The notes under the pieces were generated by a model that saw only the letters and a list, made by a program, of their open reading frames with translations, made no database searches and was not told where the DNA came from. Below are positions 32,257-40,765 of a DNA stretch of 64,000 nt, in pieces. A program made the position numbers and the translations under genes. The stretch is from Acidobacteriota bacterium (GTDB lineage: Bacteria > Acidobacteriota > Vicinamibacteria > Vicinamibacterales > UBA8438), in the NCBI GenBank assembly GCA_011523845.1, contig WTFV01000268.1:49907-113906 (forward strand), written 5' to 3'. The number at the start of each line of letters is the position of its first letter. The first letter of the stretch is position 1.

Positions 32257-33102
32257 ATGAGCGCGACGTTCGATCCGGCGTGGCTCGCGCTGCGCGAGCC
32301 GATCGACCACCGGTCGCGCGCCGCGGCGGCCATGTCTCTGCTGGCGCAGGCGTGGCGGGCCGGCGGGTGGTCGCGCATCGTCGACCTGGGCAGCGGCACC
32401 GGCTCGAACCTGCGCTATCTCGCACCGAGGCTCCCGGGTATCCGGCGCTGGACGCTGATCGATCACGATGCCGGCCTGCTCGCTCGCGTGACGGCCCCCG
32501 AAGGAACCGAGGTGAGACGCATCGTCGGCGACCTGGCCGCGACAGGGATGGACGCGATTCGCGAATCGGAAGCCGATCTCGTGACCGCATCGGCACTTCT
32601 CGACCTGGTGTCGAAGGAGTGGCTGGAGACGCTTGCGGCGGCCTGCCGCAGGTCCGGCAGCGCGGCTCTCTTCGCGCTGACCTACGACGGTGCGATCCAG
32701 TGGAGGGCGGCGGCCGACGATCCGCGGCCGGCCGACGATCCGGACGACGGGTTCGTCCGGCGGTCCGTCAACGCGCACCAGCGACGCGACAAGGGACTGG
32801 GTCCGGCCCTGGGTCCCATGGCCGGACTGAGAGCCGAGACGACCTTCCGCGCCGCGGGATACCGCGTCTGGCTGCTGCTCAGCCCGTGGCGCCTCGGACC
32901 CGGCGATGCCGCGCTGGCGCGGGCGCTCGTCGATGGTTGGGAGGCTGCCGCGTTGGAAGCGCTTCGGGAAGCGCCCGCGCAGGCAGGTTCCGCCGATGCG
33001 GATCGCGTGCGCGCCTGGGCCGAACGGCGGCGCGCGACCATCGCGGGTGGTCGTTTCGGCCTCACGGTGGGCCACCTGGATCTGCTCGCTCTGCCGGCTT
33101 GA
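32257..33102 (+). CDS. class I SAM-dependent methyltransferase
   Basis: A 281-residue methyltransferase with the SAM-binding motif I 'IVDLGSGTGSNLRYLAP', motif II acidic loop 'WTLIDHDAGLL' and 'ADLVTASALLDLVSKEWLET'. The Arg in 'VRRSVNAHQRRDKGLGPALG' and the ending 'TVGHLDLLALPA' are unusual, and the acceptor is unknown. ATG 32257 follows 'CGAGGA'; a GTG at 32215 in frame is possible. Its last 41 bp overlap the 3' end of the opposite-strand RibD-like gene, so transcripts of the two would be antisense there. Part of the predicted pterin/flavin-like cluster. Confidence 0.85.
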   Translation: MSATFDPAWLALREPIDHRSRAAAAMSLLAQAWRAGGWSRIVDLGSGTGSNLRYLAPRLPGIRRWTLIDHDAGLLARVTAPEGTEVRRIVGDLAATGMDAIRESEADLVTASALLDLVSKEWLETLAAACRRSGSAALFALTYDGAIQWRAAADDPRPADDPDDGFVRRSVNAHQRRDKGLGPALGPMAGLRAETTFRAAGYRVWLLLSPWRLGPGDAALARALVDGWEAAALEALREAPAQAGSADADRVRAWAERRRATIAGGRFGLTVGHLDLLALPA

Positions 33103-34099
33103 GGGGCGAGCGCAGATCGAGGTCGAAGAGGACGTCGCGGCCGAGTCGGAACACCCGGCACGCGGGGCGGATTGCCTCGTCGAGGGTCGCGACCGGCGCC
33201 AGGGTGAAGGCCGGCCGGCCGGATCCGATCAGCAGGGGCGCGACGGCGACGTGCAGCCGATCGACCGCGCCGGCGTCCAGGAATCTCGAGACGGTGACGC
33301 CGCCGCCCTCGATGAGGAATCGTCGATACCCGCGCGCGCGGAGCGCCGCGAGCACGTCGCACGGGTCGATGGCCCCGGACGGTCCGGCCGGCAGGTCGAT
33401 GACGGTCTCGCTGCGCGGTCGTTCCGCTCCGCGTGCGGGTGCGTCACGCCCGGCGGGCGGCGTCGCCGGGTCCGCGTCTCTGCGTCGACCGTCGCAGCCG
33501 TCGCGATCGGGTGCGTCACGCCCGGCGGGCGGCGGCGCCGAGCCGGCGTCGGGCCGGCACCGGATGACGACGGTCGGCGCTGCGCCGTCGCAGAAGATCC
33601 GCCGCGAACGTTCGAGGCGATCGTGCGGATCCATGACGACGCGCACCGGGTTGTCGCCGGCCACTTCCCGCACGGTGAGCCGCGGGTCGTCGGCGTCCAC
33701 CGTACCGGCCCCGACGATGACCGCATCGACCAGCGCCCGCAGACGGTGCAGGCGCCGGATATCCGCCGGACCGGTCACGTAGTGCGAATGGCCGGTGGTC
33801 GTCGCGATGCGCCCGTCGAGGCTCTGACCCGCCTGCGCAACGACCAGATCGGCCCGTAGTTGAAGCGGGAGGTACAAATCGAGGACCTGGCGCGCCTCCT
33901 CGGTCAACCTGACCGGCGTGCTCCAGGCTCCCGACGGATACACTTGCAGCTTGACATCCAGTCCGGGATCGTGCATTCGCAGGGGCAGCGCACGGCCCGG
34001 TTCGACGGCGCGCACCAGCCTCCACGCCGCGCTCTCGTCGAGCGCGGGCACGGCGTCCCGGCTGCCGGTCGACGCCGGTGTCCGCGGAACAGTTGCCAA
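33062..34099 (-). CDS. RibD C-terminal-type pyrimidine/pterin reductase without deaminase domain
   Basis: The reductase (DHFR-like) fold is seen from about residue 83: 'LVVAQAGQSLDGRIA', 'LHRLRALVDAVIVGAGTVDA', 'DDPRLTV', and late 'FLIEGGGVTVSRFL' and 'VAPLLIGSGRPAFTL'. These are the NADPH/ribosylpyrimidine-binding motifs of RibD_C. The zinc deaminase domain of bifunctional RibD is missing, as in archaeal or fungal RED-type enzymes. The first 80 residues are unassigned. A low-complexity insert contains 'PPAGRDAP' twice, from a 72-bp-period DNA repeat. TTG 34099 is the start implied by the open frame; an internal GTG is possible. It is divergent from ribA (51-bp gap). Confidence 0.82.
   Translation of the reverse strand: MATVPRTPASTGSRDAVPALDESAAWRLVRAVEPGRALPLRMHDPGLDVKLQVYPSGAWSTPVRLTEEARQVLDLYLPLQLRADLVVAQAGQSLDGRIATTTGHSHYVTGPADIRRLHRLRALVDAVIVGAGTVDADDPRLTVREVAGDNPVRVVMDPHDRLERSRRIFCDGAAPTVVIRCRPDAGSAPPPAGRDAPDRDGCDGRRRDADPATPPAGRDAPARGAERPRSETVIDLPAGPSGAIDPCDVLAALRARGYRRFLIEGGGVTVSRFLDAGAVDRLHVAVAPLLIGSGRPAFTLAPVATLDEAIRPACRVFRLGRDVLFDLDLRSPLKPAERADPGGPP
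33431..33540. repeat. 38-bp direct repeat pair, 72-bp period, inside the RibD-like gene
   Basis: Bases 33431-33468 and 33503-33540 match with three differences in 38 bp. They encode two copies of the 'PPAGRDAP' segment in a low-complexity insert of the reductase. The spacer is 34 bp. Confidence 0.9.
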
Positions 34100-34150
34100 G
34101 GGCTGTTAGAGTAACAGCAGCGTTAACGACGTAGAGCTGGCTTGCGACGC

Positions 34151-35275
34151 ATGGGAATGCACGACGCGGAACGCGCGCTGTTCGATCTCAAGCAGGGAAG
34201 GCCGCTGTATGTGACGGCGGCGGGCGAGCCGGGCGCCTTGATTGCCACCGTCGACGGGCTGACGGACGCGGCGCTCGATACCCTGCGGGACGAAGGGCCC
34301 CTGCGCCTGGCGGTGACCCGTCACCGGGCCATTTCGATGGGGCTGGTCCCGGCGGCCGCCGTGGAAGGACCCCGGGGCGTGAGTCTCTCGTTGAACGGCG
34401 AGGGGCCGGAGCAAATCCTCCATCTGGCGATGGCCAAGGGGCGGTTCTCGATCGACCCGCGTGACGTTCGCCCGGCGAGTTGCGTGGAGGTCGGCGGGCT
34501 CACGCTGGCCCGGCTCGGCCGACTGTTGCCGGCGGTGGTCAGCGCGACCGCGGACCCGGATGGTTCTCCCGCTTTGCGCAACGCCATCGCGAACGGCGCC
34601 GCGCTGTCGGTGACCAGCAGCCAGGTCGACGAGCTGGCCGGGAACGTGGACGTGCGCGTCACCCAGGTCAGCGAGGGCCCGGTTCCGCTGGCCGAGGCGG
34701 AATACGCCCGTTTCGTCTTCTTCCGCGAGGCGCACGGGCTGCTGGGGCATGTGGCGGTGCTGGTCGGCAAGCAGAGCGACTGGCCGGATCCCGTTCCGGT
34801 CCGAATCCACTCGGCCTGCCTCACCGGCGATCTCTTCGGCAGCCTGCGTTGCGACTGCGGAGAGCAGTTGCGGGGCAGCCTGCGGCATTTCGCCGGGTCC
34901 GGGGGCGGGGTGCTGCTGTACATGGGCCAGGAAGGACGCGACATCGGGCTGGCCAACAAGTTGCGCGCCTACACCCTCCAGGAGCACGGCCTCGACACGG
35001 TGGACGCCGACGGCGTGCTCGGTTTCGGCGCCGATGAGAGAGAGTACGTCGCGGCGGTCGAGATGCTGAAGGCCCTCGGGGTGGCCAGAGTGCGGCTGCT
35101 GACGAACAATCCCGCGAAGATGGAGGCGCTCCGCGCGGGAGGCATCGACGTCCAGGACCGCCGTCCCCTGTACGGCACTCTCAACCGCCACAACCTGCCG
35201 TACGTCAAGGCGAAGATGCAGCGGGCCGGCCACTGGCTCGCGGACATGCTGTCCGGTACCCCTTCACCCAAATAG
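34151..35275 (+). CDS. ribA: GTP cyclohydrolase II with degenerate DHBP-synthase-like N-terminus
   Basis: The C-terminal domain (from about residue 170) is RibA: 'RIHSACLTGDLFGSLRCDCG' with the three zinc cysteines, then 'LLYMGQEGRDIGLANKLRAY' and 'VRLLTNNPAKMEAL'. It opens GTP to 2,5-diamino-6-ribosylamino-pyrimidinone phosphate, formate and pyrophosphate, the first step of riboflavin synthesis. The N-terminal 165 residues resemble a worn RibB (DHBP synthase) domain ('ERALFDLKQGRPLYVTAA', 'AVTRHRAISMGL') but lack its acidic metal-site motif. Start ATG 34151 chosen; TTG 34142 and ATG 34157 are alternatives. No ribE or ribH is near, so it may feed the local cluster instead of the main riboflavin route. 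Confidence 0.9.
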   Translation: MGMHDAERALFDLKQGRPLYVTAAGEPGALIATVDGLTDAALDTLRDEGPLRLAVTRHRAISMGLVPAAAVEGPRGVSLSLNGEGPEQILHLAMAKGRFSIDPRDVRPASCVEVGGLTLARLGRLLPAVVSATADPDGSPALRNAIANGAALSVTSSQVDELAGNVDVRVTQVSEGPVPLAEAEYARFVFFREAHGLLGHVAVLVGKQSDWPDPVPVRIHSACLTGDLFGSLRCDCGEQLRGSLRHFAGSGGGVLLYMGQEGRDIGLANKLRAYTLQEHGLDTVDADGVLGFGADEREYVAAVEMLKALGVARVRLLTNNPAKMEALRAGGIDVQDRRPLYGTLNRHNLPYVKAKMQRAGHWLADMLSGTPSPK

Positions 35276-35396
35276 GACGGTCCCGGCAGAGCGGCCCCGG
35301 CGGCAGGGCGGCCCCGGCGTTCAAGACCGGACACCGGAATGGTGGGAGGCGTATACCCGGCAGGGCGGACTCGGCAGGGCGGGCCCGGCCGCCGCC

Positions 35397-36203
35397 TCAT
35401 CCGGCGAGTTCTTCGATCGGAAACGCCCGGGCGTCGCGGATGATCGCGGCCAGCGTGTCGCCGTAGTGCTCGACCAGCCGCCGGCCCATCTCCGGCGTGG
35501 CGAGACCGGCGTCGCCCGAAGCGCCGGAGCGGTTGAGGTCGCGGGCCAGCCACGCGAACGCCGCCGGTCCCTCCGGCAGGATCCGCGAGCCGGACGCCTC
35601 CAGCTCCTCGCCGAGGGAGGGGAAGCGCGTCACCTCGGCCGTGCGGACGCGGTCGGGGTGCAGGTGGAGCATGATCGCCGTCTCGACGGCCCCCCCGTGC
35701 AGTCCATGCCGCCACTCGGCCGCCGGAAGGTCGACGTTCGCCGGTCGTTCGAACGAGAAGTACGTCGCCTTGACGACGAGCAGCCCGTGCTCGCGACGCA
35801 GGCGGAGCCCCGCCGTCTCCATGGCGTGCCGGTTGCCGCCGTGGCTGTTGCTCAGGACGAGGCGCCGCACGCCCCCATCCGCGAGGCCGGCGCCGATGCG
35901 GACGATGAAGTCGGCGAGCTGTTCGGAATCGAGGGCCAGCGTGCCCGCCAGCCCCGCCTGGACGTGCTCGGTGCTGGCGCCGATTGCGAGCGCCGGCAGC
36001 GCCCGCACGGGAAAGTCGGCCTGCAGTCCGGCGGCGGCCTGCGCCAGCAACCCGAGTCCGATGTCCAGGTCGGTGGACAGGGGCAGGTGCGGCCCGTGCT
36101 GCTCGACCGCGGCCAGTGGCAGCACGACCACGGGATCGCGCCGCACGAGGTCCGCGACCTCCGGGCTCGTCATCGATTCCCACCGGGGCAGGAGTTCAGA
36201 CAT
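35397..36203 (-). CDS. creatininase-family amidohydrolase
   Basis: This 268-residue protein has the creatininase metal-site motifs 'AAVEQHGPHLPLSTDLDIG' (Glu, His, Asp ligands), 'VLSNSHGGNRHAMET' and 'HGGAVETAIMLHL'. Family members include creatinine amidohydrolase, MftE (a peptidase) and archaeal ArfB. ArfB removes the formyl group from the GTP-derived ribosylpyrimidine in riboflavin/F420 synthesis. Given the adjacent ribA and reductase genes, an ArfB-like or other amide hydrolysis on a pyrimidine intermediate is plausible. Its start overlaps the stop of the upstream methyltransferase by 8 bp (same strand), forming a three-gene operon with it and the FkbM-type gene. Confidence 0.85.
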   Translation of the reverse strand: MSELLPRWESMTSPEVADLVRRDPVVVLPLAAVEQHGPHLPLSTDLDIGLGLLAQAAAGLQADFPVRALPALAIGASTEHVQAGLAGTLALDSEQLADFIVRIGAGLADGGVRRLVLSNSHGGNRHAMETAGLRLRREHGLLVVKATYFSFERPANVDLPAAEWRHGLHGGAVETAIMLHLHPDRVRTAEVTRFPSLGEELEASGSRILPEGPAAFAWLARDLNRSGASGDAGLATPEMGRRLVEHYGDTLAAIIRDARAFPIEELAG

Positions 36204-37065
36204 CGGGGGCGTCCCGACTGCCGGCGTGCCGGAACAGCGCCAGATCGTAGCCGATCCAGCCGCGCCGCAGGCACGTCTGCAGTGCGCTGCCGCCGGTCAG
36301 GTGTCCCAGCCACGCGTCGACCGGGAGCCGGCCGATCAGCGCCGCGAGCAGCCCGATCACGCGGTCGCGGGGGCGCCCCAGCTCGAGGAACGGTGTCAGG
36401 TCGCGGGTCGATCGGTGCTCGAATCCCGCATCCGCGGCGAGCGCGCGCAGCGCTTCACGGTCCAGCAACGTGTTGATGCGCCACCCGCGGCGGAAGCGGT
36501 CGACGGTCCGGCGGGCGGCGCGATCGGCGCTGGGGCGCAGCATGTCGTCGCAGATGACCAGCAGTCCTCCGGGCCGGACGATTCGATTGCAGCGGGCGAA
36601 GAACCCGGCGGGATCCGGACCGTGCACGAACGATTCAATCGCGTAGGCCAGGTCCGCCGCCGGCAGCTCGACACCGGGGTCCGTGTAGTCGCCCTCCACG
36701 CAGCGGATCCGATCCTCGAGTCCGCCGGCGCGGATGCGTTCGGCGGCAATCCGCGCCTGCACCGGGCTCAGGGTGACGCCGGCGCCCCCGATCGGGAGCC
36801 GTTCGGCGAGATGGCAGAGGCTGCCCCCGACGCCGCAGCCGAGATCGACGACCGTGGGCCTGGCGTCGGCCGGCACGGCGTCGCGCAGGTGACGAGCGAT
36901 GCAGTCCTCGACGTAGTGGAACGCCGCCTCGCGGGTCTCGACGCCCGGTCCCCATACCGCGCGGTGAATGGCGCCTTCGTCGCCGCCCTGGCCGTAGCGG
37001 AGAAAGGTCGCGGTGTGCCGGTCGTAGTACCCCCGTACCTGGGCCTGGTCGAAGCGGGTCGTCAT
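36196..37065 (-). CDS. class I SAM methyltransferase (UbiE/geranyl-diphosphate-MT-like)
   Basis: This 289-residue protein opens 'FDQAQVRGYYDRHTATFLRY' and has motif I 'VVDLGCGVGGSLCHLAE', 'GAGVTLSPVQARIAAERIRA' and 'AYAIESFVHGPDPAGFFARC'. This resembles C-methyltransferases of the cyclopropane-synthase/gamma-tocopherol/GPP-methyltransferase type, which use a 'LSPxQ' loop. The acceptor is therefore likely a lipid or isoprenoid, though not proven. Start ATG 37065 overlaps the FkbM gene stop by 4 bp, and its stop overlaps the creatininase start. Confidence 0.85.
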   Translation of the reverse strand: MTTRFDQAQVRGYYDRHTATFLRYGQGGDEGAIHRAVWGPGVETREAAFHYVEDCIARHLRDAVPADARPTVVDLGCGVGGSLCHLAERLPIGGAGVTLSPVQARIAAERIRAGGLEDRIRCVEGDYTDPGVELPAADLAYAIESFVHGPDPAGFFARCNRIVRPGGLLVICDDMLRPSADRAARRTVDRFRRGWRINTLLDREALRALAADAGFEHRSTRDLTPFLELGRPRDRVIGLLAALIGRLPVDAWLGHLTGGSALQTCLRRGWIGYDLALFRHAGSRDAPDV

Positions 37066-37820
37066 CGTCGCTCGGGTTCCGTCTCCAGGCGGGCGTAGAC
37101 GTCGCCGGAGCGCCCGGTTCCGGCCGTCGAGAGCGCCGACTCGAGCTGCTCGCCGGTCAGCCACGCCGGGCCGGCCAGCTCGAACGATTCGCCGGGGGAC
37201 CAGTTGTAGACGTACCGCCCCAGCGCGGCCAGCCGCTCCACGCAGGCGCGTACCGAGGAGAGCGCGCCGGGCAGGTACTCGAAGGACAGACCCGCCAGCG
37301 GGGTGCCGAGGCCGGCCAGCACCGCCGGCTCGCCCCCTTCGACGTCGATCTTCACGAAGGCCGGCTGTCCGAACCGGTCGATCAGGTCGTCCAGCGTCGT
37401 GGAGGCGACCGTCACCGCCCGGTTCCATCGGATGTTGGCGAACCGCGGGTCGCGCCGCCGTTCCTCGAGCCACGCGTCGGCGGCCGTGCTCAGGGTAGGG
37501 TGCCGCTCGTTGATCGTCAGTTGCACCCGGCCCGCGGTCTTCCCGACCGCCGATTCGACGACGGTGACGTTGCGCGCCCCCCGGAAGATCGCCCGCAGCA
37601 CCCGCGCGCAGTCGGGCTGCGGCTCGAGCGCGACGACGCGGCAGTCGAGCGCCCGGAACGCGCGTGTCCGGTTGCCGACGTGGGCGCCGAGATCGAACAC
37701 GAGATCGCCGGGTGCGACGAATCGGCGGTACAGGCGCCGGAGGCGCCGCTGCCGCCCCGGAATCGCGTGATAGACGAGCAGCGAGCGGGCCAGTCCCGCG
37801 GCGCGGCGGACGCTGCTCAC
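37062..37820 (-). CDS. FkbM-family SAM-dependent methyltransferase
   Basis: The 252-residue protein has 'LVFDLGAHVGNRTRAFRALD', 'VVALEPQPDCARVLR' and 'FVKIDVEGGEPAVLAGL', the FkbM signatures. FkbM proteins O-methylate sugars, polyketides or glycolipids. GTG 37820 was chosen because GGGAG lies about 8 bp upstream and the homologous region starts soon after; ATG 37853 is an in-frame alternative. First gene of the minus-strand operon with the other methyltransferase and the creatininase homologue, linked by 4-8 bp overlaps. Divergent from the DoxX-like gene. Confidence 0.85.
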   Translation of the reverse strand: MSSVRRAAGLARSLLVYHAIPGRQRRLRRLYRRFVAPGDLVFDLGAHVGNRTRAFRALDCRVVALEPQPDCARVLRAIFRGARNVTVVESAVGKTAGRVQLTINERHPTLSTAADAWLEERRRDPRFANIRWNRAVTVASTTLDDLIDRFGQPAFVKIDVEGGEPAVLAGLGTPLAGLSFEYLPGALSSVRACVERLAALGRYVYNWSPGESFELAGPAWLTGEQLESALSTAGTGRSGDVYARLETEPERR

Positions 37821-37950
37821 GTGACCGGCTCCCGCATCATCCCGCTCCGGCATGCCGCGACGGCAACGGGTGCGCCGGCGGCCGCGCCGGTCGCCCGCGG
37901 GGCGGCGCGCTTCGTCATGCGCCTCCATTCTGGGACGGTACGGGCGCGGT

Positions 37951-37956
37951 TACAAT
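37951..37956 (+). promoter_or_regulatory. -10 element (TACAAT) overlapping the first ATG of the DoxX-like gene
   Basis: TACAAT overlaps the upstream ATG at 37955. A transcript initiating about seven bases downstream would start at or near the second ATG (37964), giving a leaderless mRNA. No good -35 was found and no ribosome-binding site precedes either ATG, consistent with this reading. Confidence 0.4.
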
Positions 37957-38479
37957 GGCCGACATGTCCTTTCAGGGTAACGGCGCCGGCCTCGGCCTGC
38001 GCGCACTGTCGGTGCTCATCGGGCTGTTCCTGATCCTGATGGCGATGGACAAGGTCGGAGCGGGCTGGCTGATCGACAGCGCCCCGCTGCTCGAGCAGTT
38101 GCAGGGATGGCACGGCGTCCTGGTCGGCATCGTTCAGCAGAATCCGGACGGCGGACTGCTGGCGGGACTGGCGGACCGCTGGCGCGGATTCACCTTCGGC
38201 AAGAGCGTCTGGTATCTCGAGGCGATCTGCATCCCCTACGCGCCCGTCTTCGCGCGCATCGTGCCGGTGGCGGAATTCGCGGCCGGCGCGGCTCTCGTCG
38301 TCGGTTTCAGCGTCCGGCTGACGGCCGGGCTCGCGCTGCTCATGGTGCTCAACTTCCATTTCGCGATGGGCATAATCTTCACCTTCGACTATCTGATGAA
38401 CGCCTACGGGCCGCCGATCGTCGGCAGCCTGCTTGCGCTGACCATGGGCGGCCGCGCCCTTCCGTTCAGCCTCAGGTAG
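37955..38479 (+). CDS. DoxX-like four-helix membrane protein
   Basis: A protein of 174 residues with four hydrophobic helices ('ALSVLIGLFLILMAMDKVGA' first, 'GLALLMVLNFHFAMGIIFTF' later). This is the layout of DoxX/DoxD-type membrane proteins, some of which are quinone-linked oxidoreductase subunits. Two Met starts occur (37955 and 37964). The second fits a leaderless transcript from the TACAAT at 37951. It is 9 bp upstream of the LTA-synthase-like gene, so co-expression is likely. Specific activity unknown. Confidence 0.7.
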   Translation: MADMSFQGNGAGLGLRALSVLIGLFLILMAMDKVGAGWLIDSAPLLEQLQGWHGVLVGIVQQNPDGGLLAGLADRWRGFTFGKSVWYLEAICIPYAPVFARIVPVAEFAAGAALVVGFSVRLTAGLALLMVLNFHFAMGIIFTFDYLMNAYGPPIVGSLLALTMGGRALPFSLR

Positions 38480-38488
38480 GCGGCGGTC

Positions 38489-40168
38489 GTGTCCGCAGGA
38501 GCCTTTCGCCGCATGTCGGTCCCCGCTCGTCGGGAGGGTCGGGCTGCGTCCCGGGACATGCTCCCGCATCTCGTCGCCTGGGTTGCGGTCGCCGCCGCGC
38601 TGCTGCTCCTCAATCTGTCACTGACGTTCCGCAACGTCTGGCCGACGCTGGCGATTCGTCCGACCGCCGAGCTGTCGCCGGACCTGGCGATTGCCGTGCT
38701 GGCCGTCCTGCTTCTCGGACGCCGGGCCGGCCGCGTCTCGAGGCGCGCCCTGCGCGGGGCAGCCGTCGTATGGGTGCTGCTGATCGCCGGGCGCTACGTC
38801 GACGTCACGACGCGCGCGCTCTACGGCCGGGACGTCAATCCCTACTGGGATCTGCGCCATGTGCCCAGCGTCGGCGCCATGTTCGCCACGGTGGCCGAGC
38901 CGTGGCAGACGGCGGGATTCGTGGTGGGGGCCATAGCGGCGCCTCTCGCGCTCTACGCGGTCGCGGGATGGTGCATGGGGCGGCTCGGCCGCGCGCTGGC
39001 CGAGCCGGTGGGCCGGCGCGTGCTGGGGACCGTCGCCGGCCTGGTCATGGCGCTCTTCGCCGCCGAGCAGGTCGGGTGGCGGCCGGTGGAGCGCCTCCGG
39101 TTCGCCGATCCGGTGGCTTCGGCCTACGCGCGCGAGGCGTACGAGCTGGCCTACGAGATGAGCGGGGCCGGGCTGGCGGCGCTGGGGCCGCCGCCGGAGC
39201 TGCGCTCGGACCTCTCGCGCGTGGCGGGGGCCGACGTGCTGGTCGTGTTCATGGAGTCCTACGGCGCCGTGAGCTGGGAGCGGCCGGAGTTCGTGGAGGC
39301 GCTCGCCGTCAGCCGGGCGGAGCTGGCGGCGGACATCCGGGAGACGGGGCGCGAGGTCGTCTCGGCGCGGGTCGAGTCGACGACGTTCGCGGGCGAGTCG
39401 TGGCTCGCCCACATCAGCCTGCTCTCCGGCACCGAGGTGCGGGACGACCGCACCAACGCGCGCCTGATGGCGCAGGATCGGGACACGCTGGTGACGGTGT
39501 TCCAGCGCGGGGGGTATCGCGCGCTGGCGATAGTGCCGGGGCTGCTTGTCGCCTGGCCCGAGGGCGCCTTCTACGGCTTCGACGCGATCTACGACTACGA
39601 GCGGCTCGACTACCACGGGCCGCCGTTCGGCTGGTGGAGCATCAACGACCAGTATGCCCTGGCCCTCGTCGACCGCCTGGAGATGGAGCCGCGCGACCGG
39701 GAGCCGCGGTTCGTCTTCTTCTCGACCATCAGCACGCATGCGCCCTTCACCCCGGCCCCGCCGTACCAGCCGGACTGGGGGCGCGTGCTCTCGGAGCGGC
39801 CCTACGACGACGACGAGCTCTACGCCGCCTGGTCGGAGCAGCCCGACTGGCTGAACCTGGGCCCGAGCTACGTGCAGGCGCTCCGCTACGCCTATTCCAC
39901 GGCCGGCGGGTACCTGCGGCTGCGCGCGGATCGGGACCTCGTGATGATCCTGGTCGGCGACCACCAGCCGCCGTCGCTCGTGAGCGGGGAGGGGGCGTCG
40001 TGGGACGTGCCGGTCCACGTGATCGCCGGCCGACCGGCGCTGTTGGAGCGGCTGCGGCGCCACGGGTTCCTCGCGGGGCTCGAACCGGGGAGCAGCACGA
40101 TCGCGCGCATGGACGCGCTGCTGCCGTTGTTCCTCGACGCTTTCGGCGATCCGGGACCTTCGCAGTGA
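38489..40168 (+). CDS. LTA-synthase-like membrane sulfatase-fold phosphotransferase
   Basis: Four or so N-terminal membrane helices (residues about 25-200) precede an extracytoplasmic sulfatase/alkaline-phosphatase-fold domain. That domain shows 'DVLVVFMESYGAVSW' (metal-site Glu), 'ESTTFAGESWLAHISLLSGT' with the Thr nucleophile region, and 'LVMILVGDHQPPSLVSGEG' (Asp-His ligands). This is the plan of LtaS, EptA and OpgB enzymes, which transfer phosphoglycerol, phosphoethanolamine or similar groups to envelope glycans or lipids. Length is 559. GTG 38489 start. The donor group cannot be read from sequence; the neighbouring CDP-alcohol enzyme and glycosyltransferases point to envelope lipid decoration. 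Confidence 0.83.
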   Translation: MSAGAFRRMSVPARREGRAASRDMLPHLVAWVAVAAALLLLNLSLTFRNVWPTLAIRPTAELSPDLAIAVLAVLLLGRRAGRVSRRALRGAAVVWVLLIAGRYVDVTTRALYGRDVNPYWDLRHVPSVGAMFATVAEPWQTAGFVVGAIAAPLALYAVAGWCMGRLGRALAEPVGRRVLGTVAGLVMALFAAEQVGWRPVERLRFADPVASAYAREAYELAYEMSGAGLAALGPPPELRSDLSRVAGADVLVVFMESYGAVSWERPEFVEALAVSRAELAADIRETGREVVSARVESTTFAGESWLAHISLLSGTEVRDDRTNARLMAQDRDTLVTVFQRGGYRALAIVPGLLVAWPEGAFYGFDAIYDYERLDYHGPPFGWWSINDQYALALVDRLEMEPRDREPRFVFFSTISTHAPFTPAPPYQPDWGRVLSERPYDDDELYAAWSEQPDWLNLGPSYVQALRYAYSTAGGYLRLRADRDLVMILVGDHQPPSLVSGEGASWDVPVHVIAGRPALLERLRRHGFLAGLEPGSSTIARMDALLPLFLDAFGDPGPSQ

Positions 40169-40306
40169 CAAGCGGGGCTGCCCCGACGATTCGTCGATTC
40201 CGGATCGCTCGGGCGGGATCCACGTGATAGAATCAGGTGTTGATGACCTGTCCGAATCCGTCAGGCGCTACCGTTTACGAACAGATGTAGGGTCGGTGGT
40301 GTCCTG

Positions 40307-40765
40307 ATGTCCGTGTCATTCGACCTTGTTCTGTATGACAGCAACGGTCGGTTGGCGGCTGTTGCCGAAATAAAGAACAAGCTGGGGACATCCCGGAAAT
40401 GGGCGGCCCTGACGCGACGGAACATCCTCGCGCACGGGGCATCTTGCAGCGCTGAGTTCTTTCTTCTGGTCACACCTGACCGGCTGTATCTGTGGAGGGA
40501 CGCCGGTACGGAGCCCACTGAAGTTCCACCGACCTACGTGGCGGATACGCGATCGGAATTCGAACCGTACTTCGAACGTGCCCGTGTGGAACCTCGAAGT
40601 GTCAGCGGCGCGGCCTTCGAGTTGTTGGTTGCCGCGTGGCTGGGTGACGTCATCCGGTCGGAGGGCGTGGCAGGGGAACACCCGGACGACCGGAGTTGGC
40701 TTGTAGAATCGGGTTTTCGCGCCGCTGTCAAGGACGGCGGCATAAGATTCGAAGCCGTCCCGTGA
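40307..40765 (+). CDS. PD-(D/E)xK-like nuclease domain protein, partner of a PIN protein
   Basis: The 152-residue protein opens 'SFDLVLYDSNGRLAAVAEIK', with Asp and the Glu-x-Lys of a restriction-endonuclease-like core (D...ExK). 'EFFLLVTPDRLYLWR' forms the next strands. The C-terminal helical half ends 'GFRAAVKDGGIRFEAVP'. ATG 40307 overlaps the TGA of a tiny upstream frame whose residues ('DLSESVRRYRLRTDVGSV') read like the missing N-terminus, so an 8-bp frame disruption is possible. A -10 (TAGAAT, 40228-40233) lies upstream. GTGA overlap with the PIN gene defines a two-gene module. Codon use is visibly less GC-biased than in neighbours. Confidence 0.6.
   Translation: MSVSFDLVLYDSNGRLAAVAEIKNKLGTSRKWAALTRRNILAHGASCSAEFFLLVTPDRLYLWRDAGTEPTEVPPTYVADTRSEFEPYFERARVEPRSVSGAAFELLVAAWLGDVIRSEGVAGEHPDDRSWLVESGFRAAVKDGGIRFEAVP

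Noticed and set aside
38107..40227. A 706-residue plus-strand frame over the DoxX-like and LTA-synthase-like genes
   Set aside because: It is an alternative frame of two recognisable proteins and is composed almost only of Arg, Gly, Ala and Pro.
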